5,217 nucleotides of DNA, taken from contig JAIVIG010000152.1 in the NCBI GenBank assembly GCA_020200675.1, forward strand, positions 1 through 5,217, in the 5' to 3' direction. Made by a program: the position numbers and the translations under genes. Below, piece by piece: positions 1 through 5,217 of the stretch (its first letter is position 1; each line of letters starts with the position of its first letter). The stretch is from Actinomycetota bacterium (GTDB lineage Bacteria > Actinomycetota > Rubrobacteria > Rubrobacterales > Rubrobacteraceae). The notes under the pieces were generated by a model that saw only the letters and a program-made list of their open reading frames with translations, did not search any database and was not told the DNA's origin.

Positions 1-1043
1 GCTTGAGGCAGCGGATGATCTCTCGCTTGCTCTTGCCAGGCTTCGCCAGCAGTGCGCCTTGCAACGTACTCCTGCGTGCGACGATCTCGTCTCATCCGAG
101 CCAGACAGATCATATACAGCGCACGGTTGGCCTCCCGGTTGCCACCTCGGTTGAGGCGGTGGCGCACTACCTTTCCAGAGGAGGCTTCCACGGGCGACAC
201 TCCGCAGAGACTGGCGAAGGAAGCCTCACTCCTCAATCTCTGGGGATTGTCCCCGGCCACGATCAGTAGCGTCGCGGCGTGGTCGGTACCGATGCCTGCC
301 AAAGAGACCAGCTCCGGGGCGACTTGCGTCACCAGCCGATCGAGCTGCGCGTCCAGCTCGGCGATCTCTGCCGAGAGAGCCTCGTAACGGCGAGCCACCG
401 AACGGAGCGCGAACTTGGTTGCCGCCGGTACGTCATGAGGGTCATCTGCGAGACGGAAGCGTGCAGCCACGACGACGAGTTCCTTTGAGGAGAGTCCGCG
501 CAAACGGTTGAGGAGTTCGTCCGGTGCTGTCACCCGCAAGCCCTGGAGCTCGCTTTAGCAGCCTGCGTCCTGGCCTAATCATCGCGGAGCGACGGGCCGT
601 CCGCAAGGCTCGGATCATCTCCACACAGCCGTCACCACTCTTGGGCACGCCCGACGTCTCGCCGGCCAACACCGCTCGTGCGGCGCTCTCGGCGTCTAAG
701 GGGTCAGACTTGACGTTACGGCGCGAGCTTCGCTGTCGGCGCTTCGGACGCTCCACCTCCAGCACCTCAACTCCCTGTGCCTTTAAGTGGCGGGCGAGCC
801 CAGCCCCGTAGCTCTGCTGGCACCTTCTATCCCAGCGCACCTCACGGGGCCAAAGCCCTCGGCCCAGCAGAGGAGCCTCTTGTAGCCCTTTGCGGTCGTT
901 GGCACGCCCTCAACTCGCCCAGGCTTCTCTGCCCAGAAGATGGTCCACAGCCACCGCCACGTGGACGTCGAGGTGTGTGTGTCCACGCCCAGGATCACCT
1001 CGACCTTGTTAGTGTCCGGTCTCTCGGCGCCGATCATCGTCAC
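1..1043 (-). pseudogene. Degenerate IS110-family transposase, partial at the left edge
   Basis: This is a broken transposase of the DEDD (RuvC-like) IS110 family, whose intact members use a structured guide RNA to recombine element and target. Reading the minus strand, the N-terminal region shows VILGVDTH (first Asp), then GIEGA (Glu), then KSDPLDAES (last two Asp), so all four DEDD residues can still be found. A long open stretch from about 551 to 38 carries the second domain, with LAGIGTDHAATLL and then SSGKVVRHRLNRGG, the serine-containing region. The pieces lie in different frames: breaks are near 973-982, 935, 906, 814, 577, 553 and 38-50, after which GKSKREIIRCLK continues off the window. 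The likely start is GTG at 1043, with AAGGAG (complement of 1054-1059) ten bases upstream; a GTG at 1082 in the same frame is possible. Few substitutions look damaging and the rebuilt frame has no stop codon, so loss of function rests on the frameshifts. The gene faces away from the IS110-family gene at 1414. Confidence 0.88.
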
Positions 1044-1211
1044 GTTCGCGCAGCTCCTTTCGATGTCGCGGTCACTTACCACCCGACAAGCAGGAGAGAA
1101 CGGACGATACTGTGACGGGTCACGTCACCGGCGAGCTCCTATGAGGTCACGACGCTGCTCCGGCCCCGGGCGGCCGTTGGGCGACACCAAGGAGTCCGGT
1201 CGACGAGTCAC

Positions 1212-1240
1212 TTGCAAGGCACCTTTGGCTCACCTAGAAG
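1212..1240 (+). promoter_or_regulatory. Weak candidate promoter for the intact transposase
   Basis: TTGCAA at 1212-1217 and TAGAAG at 1235-1240 are separated by 17 bases. Each matches the sigma-70 consensus at four of six positions, and the pair would give a leader of roughly 165 bases before the ATG at 1414, passing through the hairpin at 1348-1367. Such matches arise by chance, so this is only a suggestion. Confidence 0.2.
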
Positions 1241-1347
1241 GAGGGTCAGGCCGGTCCAAGATGTCGCCCACAGCCATTCTCCATGGTACTCACAGCCTAG
1301 AAAGGCGTGTTCTCGGAAGATGGGATGAGAAGGCCGACCCCCCATAC

Positions 1348-1367
1348 GCAGTACCCTGTGGGTCTGC
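1348..1367 (+). repeat. Hairpin upstream of the intact IS110-family transposase
   Basis: GCAG (1348-1351) pairs with CTGC (1364-1367), and ACCC (1353-1356) pairs with GGGT (1360-1363), giving eight base pairs with one bulged T at 1352 and a TGT loop. It ends 46 bases before the transposase ATG. There is no following T-run, so it is not a standard terminator. It could be part of an element-encoded guide RNA or a leader structure; the sequence alone does not decide. Confidence 0.5.
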
Positions 1368-1396
1368 AAAGGTTGACGGGCTCTAGCGGCCCAGAG

Positions 1397-1402
1397 AGGA
1401 GG
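1397..1402 (+). promoter_or_regulatory. Ribosome binding site AGGAGG of the transposase
   Basis: AGGAGG lies eleven bases before the ATG at 1414. The spacing is slightly long but the match to the anti-Shine-Dalgarno sequence is perfect, and it supports 1414 as the start. Confidence 0.65.
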
Positions 1403-1413
1403 ATCGGCCCACC

Positions 1414-2493
1414 ATGGATGGTAGCAGGGAAAAACCAAAGACGACAGCCGGATTGGACCTCGGCGACAAATACTCCTACCTGTGCCTCATCGACACACAA
1501 AGCGGCGAGGTTATGGAGGAGGGTAGGCTGCGCACAACCCCCGAGGCCTTCAGGCGACGCTTCGCCTCCGAGCAGCCTTTGCGCATCGCAATAGAGGCCG
1601 GAACCCACTCGCCTTGGGCTAGCAGGGTGCTCGAGGAATGCGGTCACGAGGTACTGGTGGCCAATGCTCGCAAACTGAGGCTCATCTACGCCAACAAGCG
1701 CAAGACGGATGAGGTAGACGCCGAGAACCTGGCTCGCCTGACTCGTCTGGATCCGAAGCTCTTGTACCCGCTCAAGCACAGGGGCGAAGACTCCCAGTCC
1801 CATATGGCCATCATCCGCTCGCGCCAGGCGCTGGTCGGTGCTCGCACGCAGCTCGTAAACCACGTTCGAGGGGCGGTCAAATCCTTCGGTGGAAGGTTGC
1901 CCAAGTGCCCCGCGGTGAGTTTCCACAAGAAAGCCTCCGCGCACATACCAGAGGCGCTGTGGGCGGCCCTCGGGCCCGTCTTGGAGCAGATTGGCTCGCT
2001 GACACAGCGCATTCGGGGGTACGAGCGCCAGCTGGAGGCGATCTCCAAGGAGCGCTACCCAGAAACCGAGCTCTTGCGCCAGGTCGAGGGCATCGGACCG
2101 CTAACGGCGCTGACCTTCGTGCTGACCCTGGAGGATCCCCACCGCTTCGAAAAGAGCCGCAGCGTGGGTGCTTATCTGGGACTCGTGCCCGCCAGAGATC
2201 AGTCGGGAGACAGAGATCCTCAGAGGCGTATCTCCAAGGAGGGCGACGAGATGTTGAGGAGGCTCCTGGTGGGCAGCGCCCACTACATCCTCGGTCCCTT
2301 CGGCTCGGACTCGGACCTAAGACGCCACGGAGAGAAGATAGCTTCTCTTGGCGGCAAGAACGCAAAGAAGCGAGCGGCGGTGGCCGTGGCGAGAAAGCTC
2401 TCGGTGCTCTTGCACCGCCTGTGGGTGAGCGGAGAGGTCTACGATCCGCTCTACAACACCCATCGTCGCGAACAGCAGGAGGAAGCAGCGTAA
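1414..2493 (+). CDS. IS110-family transposase (DEDD recombinase), intact
   Basis: A 359-residue protein of normal length for the family. The N-terminal RuvC-like domain has the DEDD residues D15 (GLDLGDKYS), E61 (AIEAGTHS), D99 and D102 (KTDEVDAENLARL). A helical, basic middle part follows (about 115-215). A helix-hairpin-helix-like segment VEGIGPLTAL (224-233) begins the second domain, and GAYLGLVPARDQSGD (252-266) contains S264, the probable serine nucleophile of this family. The tail GGKNAKKRAAVAVARKL and LHRLWVSGEVYDPL is typical of many IS110/IS1111-type proteins. The family moves by guide-RNA-directed recombination without terminal inverted repeats. I cannot assign it to the IS110 or IS1111 subgroup, so its guide RNA could lie upstream (1044-1413) or downstream (2494-about 2830). 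It differs clearly from the degenerate gene at 1-1043 (GLDLGDKYSYL against GVDTHLDVHV), so the two are not copies of one element. No frameshift or internal stop is visible. Confidence 0.93.
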   Translation: MDGSREKPKTTAGLDLGDKYSYLCLIDTQSGEVMEEGRLRTTPEAFRRRFASEQPLRIAIEAGTHSPWASRVLEECGHEVLVANARKLRLIYANKRKTDEVDAENLARLTRLDPKLLYPLKHRGEDSQSHMAIIRSRQALVGARTQLVNHVRGAVKSFGGRLPKCPAVSFHKKASAHIPEALWAALGPVLEQIGSLTQRIRGYERQLEAISKERYPETELLRQVEGIGPLTALTFVLTLEDPHRFEKSRSVGAYLGLVPARDQSGDRDPQRRISKEGDEMLRRLLVGSAHYILGPFGSDSDLRRHGEKIASLGGKNAKKRAAVAVARKLSVLLHRLWVSGEVYDPLYNTHRREQQEEAA

Positions 2494-2591
2494 ACGGAGA
2501 GGGGCGATGGAGCAGACAAGCGCAGAGGAGGTGAAGATACCGGCACACATCGGCGAGGCGACCCCAAAATGGCGGATGGCCACGGCTGTTC

Positions 2592-2607
2592 TCCGAAGCG
2601 CTTCGGA
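2592..2607. repeat. Perfect 16-bp palindrome after the transposase gene
   Basis: TCCGAAGCGCTTCGGA is a perfect palindrome, 98 bases after the transposase stop codon. As RNA it would form a six-pair stem with a GCGC loop. There is no T-run after it, so it is not a textbook terminator. It may be a stem of a guide RNA in the right end of the element or a protein-binding site. Confidence 0.6.
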
Positions 2608-2810
2608 TCTAAAGGTGACTGCGCAAGCGAACTTGACCTACCCTCCGGGAAGGCCGATCGGAAGATTGCAGCGCCCGAGATTAACCGAAAAGATGGATCT
2701 CATAATGCACCGAGCTACCAAAGAGAGAGCTCCCCGAGAGAGTGCGAATAGAAGCATAGCGCGAAGGGCAGAGCAGTTGCGTTCACCCACAGAGCGGCCG
2801 CCACGTCGGC

Positions 2811-2837
2811 TTGACAAACAGTGCCTTCTCATAGAAG
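2811..2837 (+). promoter_or_regulatory. Possible promoter with a perfect -35 box
   Basis: TTGACA at 2811-2816 matches the -35 consensus exactly. The best nearby -10 is TAGAAG at 2832-2837, four of six matches with a short 15-base spacer. It would transcribe towards the 3077 gene with a leader of about 230 bases. The poor -10 and spacing keep confidence low. Confidence 0.2.
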
Positions 2838-2854
2838 TTCGTCACTCCTTTTTC

Positions 2855-2901
2855 TGTCAAATTTTTGTGAAAGTTGTCGAAATTTCATCGGGAATTCATC
2901 G
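2855..2901 (+). promoter_or_regulatory. AT-rich phased direct repeats upstream of the tyrosinase unit
   Basis: Two related elements, TGTCAAATTT from 2855 and TGTCGAAATTTC from 2875, start 20 bases apart, close to two helical turns. They are followed by an exact repeat TTCATCG at 2884-2890 and 2895-2901, 11 bases apart, about one turn. The patch is much more AT-rich than its surroundings. Phased repeats like these suit a transcription factor binding on one face of the DNA, but no regulator is identified and the promoter is not clear. Confidence 0.3.
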
Positions 2902-2991
2902 CCGCCCGTTATACACATTGCAGCGCAGTCGTGAGCTCGGCTACAGTTGGGAGGGAAGCAGATCAAGAAATGTCAACAACATGGTGCGGGT

Positions 2992-3012
2992 CCTTGGCCA
3001 TAGTTGGCAAGG
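2992..3012. repeat. Imperfect 21-bp inverted repeat, operator-like
   Basis: The arms begin CCTTG (2992-2996) and end CAAGG (3008-3012) around a centre at 3002, with two mismatched pairs further in. The site lies 65 bases before the small gene's ATG, a position that would suit an operator or a leader hairpin. Evidence is limited to the symmetry. Confidence 0.3.
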
Positions 3013-3064
3013 CACGTCACAGTCTCGTAAAACGTACATCGAGACCACAATAATCACTAACTAC

Positions 3065-3069
3065 AGGAG
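3065..3069 (+). promoter_or_regulatory. Ribosome binding site AGGAG, decides the start at 3077
   Basis: AGGAG lies seven bases before the ATG at 3077. The reading frame is open far upstream (to 2507), so this site is the main reason for choosing 3077 as the real start of the small protein. Confidence 0.7.
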
Positions 3070-3076
3070 CTTCCTT

Positions 3077-3361
3077 ATGGAACCAGAACGCCAGGAATAT
3101 AAGGGACATCGCATCGAGTTGCGGCCGCGCGAAGGGCTCGAAGCCGAGCGCGAAGAGGACCTCGAACTACAAGACCTCGAACTACGCATTGATGAGCAGC
3201 CGGTTCGCTTCGGCCAACTGCCGGACGGGCGATACGCTCTTGAAGAGTACGCCTTCGACTGGCGCGACGACCTGATGGATCTCGCGCGGAGGTTCATCGA
3301 CTACCGAGAGAGGGCTCAGGAGATCCGGCGCGGCGAAGCCGAGTCCGGTAGGAGGGAATGA
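3077..3361 (+). CDS. Small acidic protein of unknown function, partner of the tyrosinase
   Basis: A 94-residue protein that I cannot assign to a named family. It starts MEPERQEYKGHRIELRPREG, continues with a highly charged Glu/Arg stretch (about residues 15-40) holding the repeat DLELQ-DLELR, and ends with a more conserved-looking part: GQLPDGRYALEEYAFDW (about 52-68) and a charged helix DLMDLARRFIDYRERAQEI. There is no signal peptide, membrane segment, Cys residue or His cluster (one His only). The start is set by AGGAG at 3065-3069. Its TGA ends two bases before the tyrosinase ATG and its last codons contain the tyrosinase ribosome binding site, so the two are almost certainly co-translated. 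By context it may act as an accessory or copper-loading partner, the role MelC1 plays in Streptomyces, but I see no similarity to MelC1 and the idea is inference. Confidence 0.7.
   Translation: MEPERQEYKGHRIELRPREGLEAEREEDLELQDLELRIDEQPVRFGQLPDGRYALEEYAFDWRDDLMDLARRFIDYRERAQEIRRGEAESGRRE
3158..3185 (+). repeat. In-frame 15-bp tandem duplication
   Basis: GACCTCGAACTAC occurs at 3158-3170 and again at 3173-3185. The 15-base period keeps the frame and encodes DLELQ then DLELR inside the small acidic protein, probably a recent slippage duplication in its low-complexity acidic region. Confidence 0.8.
3350..3355 (+). promoter_or_regulatory. Ribosome binding site AGGAGG of the tyrosinase gene
   Basis: A perfect AGGAGG lies inside the last codons of the upstream small gene, seven bases before the ATG at 3363. 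This supports translational coupling of the two genes. Confidence 0.75.
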
Positions 3362-3362
3362 T

Positions 3363-3943
3363 ATGGGCGTCCGCAAGACCTACCGTGGCCTCACGGATGT
3401 AGAGCGCGACCGCTTCGTCCAGGCGCTCTTCCAATTGAAAGCAAACGGCGTCATCGACCGGTTCGCCCAAATGCACGCGACGCACTTTTTCATGAACATA
3501 CATCGAAGCTCGCACTTCCTGCCGTGGCACCGGGAAATGCTCCTCCGCTTCGAGCGTAGGCTGCAACAGATCCACCCCGACATCACGATCCCCTACTGGG
3601 CCTCGGCGGTCCGCCGCAGTACGTCCGATCCGTTGTGGGCCAACAACTTCCTGGGCCAGTTCAATTCAGCCTGGAATCTTGGACGGGCGCTCGGTTCGGC
3701 CATACTGCCCACGCAGCAGCAGGTGCTAACGAATCGCGGGCGCGGCACTTACGACTCTACCTGCACCACTGCTGGATCGACATGCTGTGGGTGAGGTGGC
3801 AAATTGCGCATCCCCAAGCGCCATTCGTGTCGAGCGGCCCGGGCACGGGTCTAAATGACCCACTGATGCAGTGGCCTAATCGCACACCGGCAATGGTGCT
3901 CGACCATCACGCCCTTGGCTACACCTACGACATAGAACTATAG
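3363..3943 (+). pseudogene. Tyrosinase-family (type-3 copper) protein, internally deleted
   Basis: Tyrosinases oxidise phenols to quinones with two copper ions, each held by three histidines. The CuA part is clear: H38, H47 and H56 in MHATHFFMNIHRSSHFLPWH, followed by REMLLRFERRLQ. The family's PYWDW motif has become PYWAS (residues 78-81), a loss of conserved Asp and Trp. The first frame continues to GTYD and then gives nonsense ending at 3794. The correct sequence resumes in another frame from about 3758, YLHHCWIDMLWVRWQ, and runs to TAG at 3941-3943 with NRTPAMVLDHHALGYTYDIEL. The join near 3756 lacks the segment that normally carries the first two CuB histidines (the H-x3-H and GG region before the DPxF-LHH motif), roughly 30-40 residues by family comparison. 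The product therefore cannot hold the second copper. No signal peptide or C-terminal lid domain is seen. It is the second gene of the pair starting at 3077. Confidence 0.85.
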
Positions 3944-4059
3944 CCGCACTGTTCGTCGTCTGTGGGGGGCCCAGCCGACAAGTACCCCAGGAGCCATGCT
4001 GCAGACCGCAGGCCACCTAGTAGTGGTCTTCGTGCGGGGCACTAGCCGTAGCGTGGCTT

Positions 4060-4110
4060 ACCGGGCAGGGGTCTAACAGTCCCGTCGCGGGACCAGGTTT
4101 GCCGCCCGGT
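4060..4110. repeat. Nested inverted repeat, possible leader structure or attachment site
   Basis: The outer arms are ACCGGGC (4060-4066) and GCCCGGT (4104-4110), an exact seven-base match. They enclose the exact hairpin GTCCCG-TCG-CGGGAC at 4079-4093. The block is 51 bp long and ends 25 bases before the serine recombinase ATG. Large serine integrases usually have an imperfectly palindromic attachment site of about 40-50 bp beside their gene, which this fits in size and place. A folded RNA leader controlling the recombinase fits equally well. Confidence 0.45.
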
Positions 4111-4130
4111 CCCCCACCCATATCTGGGGG
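4111..4130 (+). repeat. Hairpin just before the recombinase start
   Basis: CCCCCA (4111-4116) and TGGGGG (4125-4130) form a six-pair stem with an eight-base loop. The ATG at 4136 follows five bases later and the only purine-rich candidate for ribosome binding is the 3' arm GGGGG, so folding would hide it. This may keep recombinase translation low. Confidence 0.4.
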
Positions 4131-4135
4131 TTAGA

Positions 4136-5217
4136 ATGTCGAACATGAAAGTGGCCCACTACATTCGCATTAGTACCGAGGAGCAGAAGAAAGGTTATAG
4201 CACCAGCGACCAGCGCCGGAGACTTGACGATTACTCCGAGCGGGAGGGCCACGAGGCCGTAGAGAGGATCCTCGAAGAGGGCGACTCGGGCGCAAACCCC
4301 TTCCGGGCGGGCATCGAGCGCATCCTGGAGCTGGCCGAGGCGGGCGAGATAGACGAGGTTTGGTCCACCAAGAGGGACCGCCTGTTCCGTAGGCGTCTGT
4401 ACCGCCTACAACTAGAAGAGGACCTTTGAGACCTCGGCGTCAGGCTCAGGAGTCTGGACGACACGGGTAGCCGCTTCGTGGACGCGATCAAGGACGAGTA
4501 CGCGGAAGAGGAGCGCAAGGTCATAAGAGACCGCACCCGCGCGGGCAGGATCGAGAGGGCCAGGCAGGGCGAGGTCGTGGCGGGCGTGGCCCCCTACGGG
4601 TTCCGGTTCACGCCTGATCGAAAGAACTTCGAGGTCGAGGAGGGCGAGGCTGTCGTCGTACGCAGGGTCTTCTCGATGGCCGCAGAGGGGGTCGGCCTGA
4701 ACGGAATAGCCTCGGCGCTTACGCACGATGGCGTGCCCACCCCGCGCGGTGAGAGGGGCGCGAAGGGATCGGGCGACGGCCACACGTGGAGCCGGGCGGT
4801 ACTCCGGCAGATGATTCTCTCCGACTGCTACCTCCCTCACACCCGCACCGATCTCGAAGCGCTCATCGCGGAAGGCAACCTCGATCGGGCGGTGCTAGTG
4901 AGGCTCGACCCGCAAGGCGGTGCCTATGCAGTCTGGTGGTACAACCGGGAGCGCGTCGAGGTGCGCTACAAGGACGGCGGGAAGACGCGCCGCTTCGAGG
5001 ACAACCCGCGCGAGGCGTGGGTCGCGGTGCCCATCCCCGACCCCGGCATCCCGCGTGAGCACGTGCAGGAAGCTAGGCGCAGGGTCCTGAACAACCGGGC
5101 ACACTCTAGCGCGGGTAGGCGCTACTGGGAGCTTTCGGGCGGCATCCTCTTTTGCCCGTGCGGGCGGAGAATGGCGGCCCATACCGTCCCAAGGAAGGGC
5201 AAGCACGACTTCTACTA
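4136..5217 (+). pseudogene. Large serine recombinase with an in-frame stop, partial at the right edge
   Basis: This is a resolvase/invertase-type site-specific recombinase of the large serine class, which integrates or excises mobile DNA through a covalent phosphoserine link. The catalytic domain starts KVAHYIRISTEEQ, with S13 as nucleophile, followed by EEGDSGANPFRAGI (47-60) and the arginine motif KRDRLFRR (79-86). Codon 98 (4427-4429) is TGA in the middle of this domain; a C-to-T change from CGA would explain it. The same frame stays open to the window edge: DLGVRLRSLDDTG, the long helix EEERKVIRDRTRAGRIERARQG, the Recombinase domain (GVAPYGFRF, then GLNGIASAL and GVPTPRGE), and the start of the zinc-ribbon domain at GGILFCPCGRRM (C340, C342). 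No frameshift is present, so the damage is one base and probably recent. An alternative start is ATG at 4145. No good ribosome binding site is seen. Confidence 0.88.

Larger units (their letters stand above)
1044..1413. other. 370-bp non-coding gap between divergent IS110-family genes
   Basis: No convincing gene lies here; the short open frames have no recognisable content. The gap must contain the 5' flank of both IS110-family genes. In the IS110 subgroup, the bridge RNA is encoded upstream of the transposase, so this is a natural place to look for one or two guide RNAs. Visible structure: GTGAC-GG-GTCAC at 1112-1123 followed by another GTCAC at 1124-1128; a GC-rich inverted repeat CGGCC/GGCCG at 1161-1176; direct repeats CACAGCC at 1269-1275 and 1291-1297 (22-bp period); and a hairpin at 1348-1367. 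Element ends cannot be placed, since this family usually lacks terminal inverted repeats and target duplications. Confidence 0.5.
2494..3076. other. 583-bp gap between transposase and tyrosinase unit
   Basis: I recognise no gene here. One plus-strand frame is open from the ATG at 2507, preceded by GGAGAGGGG, all the way into the small gene at 3077. Its translation is rich in Arg and Ser, drifts away from GC-rich third positions, and shows no domain, so I read it as chance or a relic. The left part, to about 2830, probably includes the right end of the IS110-family element. The right part includes an AT-rich patch at 2848-2886, unusual in this GC-rich window, and several repeats that look like a regulatory region for the downstream genes. 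Confidence 0.5.
3944..4135. other. 192-bp spacer dense in inverted repeats
   Basis: No gene fits here. Read in order, it holds CTGC/GCAG at 3999-4011, a stem GGCCAC/GTGGTC (one G-T pair) at 4011-4028, AGCC/GGCT at 4044-4058, a nested structure at 4060-4110, and CCCCCA/TGGGGG at 4111-4130. GC-rich DNA gives some such repeats by chance, but the number and the exactness of the last three are notable. None has a T-run, so no standard terminator for the tyrosinase unit is evident. Confidence 0.5.

Noticed and set aside
1112..1128. GTGAC/GTCAC cluster as a regulator operator
   Set aside because: The GGTCAC motif recurs at 1070 and 1145, but spacing is irregular and one copy lies in the pseudogene 5' end; not enough for an operator call.
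1877..2548. Long open frames on the minus strand and in the third plus frame over the transposase
   Set aside because: They are low-complexity Arg/Pro/Ser readings of a GC-rich gene; the plus frame at 1414 has clear DEDD motifs and a ribosome binding site.
2592..2607. Rho-independent terminator for the transposase
   Set aside because: The palindrome is strong but is followed by TCTAAAGG, with no T-run.
4079..4093. Rho-independent terminator for the tyrosinase unit
   Set aside because: GTCCCG/CGGGAC is followed by CAGGTTTGCC rather than a T-run and lies about 136 bases past the stop codon.
4060..4135. tRNA or tRNA 3' end as an integration site
   Set aside because: No T-loop motif such as GGTTCGAATCC and no cloverleaf arms can be read; the stems do not have tRNA sizes.
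4427..4429. Genetic code with TGA as a sense codon
   Set aside because: The small acidic gene at 3077-3361 ends in TGA exactly where the tyrosinase gene begins, so TGA works as a stop here; a nonsense mutation is simpler.
4786..5206. Open frames on both strands over the recombinase
   Set aside because: They lie inside the continuous serine recombinase frame and have no recognisable domain.
1..5217. CRISPR array
   Set aside because: No regularly spaced repeats of 23-40 bp occur; all repeats seen are short and few.

Overview
The window looks like an accessory, gene-poor and decaying stretch of a high-GC bacterial chromosome or large plasmid, most likely from an actinobacterium. The transposase and recombinase genes use AGG, AGA and ATA codons freely although their GC is high. 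That habit, together with the protein types, reminds me of Rubrobacter-like lineages, but this is a guess from style and not an identification. Of five protein-coding loci, only two appear intact.

Layout. Positions 1-1043 (minus strand) hold a degenerate IS110-family transposase that runs off the left edge. Its full domain order can be rebuilt only by stepping through seven or more frame changes, all in the same direction. Positions 1044-1413 are a 370-bp non-coding gap between two head-to-head IS110-family genes and contain a good hairpin. Positions 1414-2493 (plus) encode an intact 359-residue IS110-family (DEDD, bridge-RNA-type) transposase of a different subgroup. Positions 2494-3076 are non-coding as far as I can tell; they contain a perfect 16-bp palindrome and an AT-rich patch with helically phased repeats. 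Positions 3077-3943 are a two-gene unit: a small acidic protein of unknown function, then one base later a type-3 copper (tyrosinase) gene with an internal deletion. Positions 3944-4135 form a spacer dense in inverted repeats. From 4136 to the right edge lies a large serine recombinase interrupted by one in-frame TGA.

How the parts fit. The mobile-element genes (two IS110-family loci and one large serine recombinase) flank a small tyrosinase cargo operon, and most of it is breaking down. The small protein and the tyrosinase have strong Shine-Dalgarno sites and near-overlapping ends, so they were probably made together; the small protein may be an accessory factor for the enzyme. The structured block before the recombinase is either an RNA leader or an attachment site. 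The two IS110 genes raise the question of where their guide (bridge) RNAs are encoded; the flanks at 1044-1413 and 2494-2830 are the candidates.

Limits: no database search or folding program was available, so family assignments rest on recognised motifs and the ends of the insertion sequences are unresolved.
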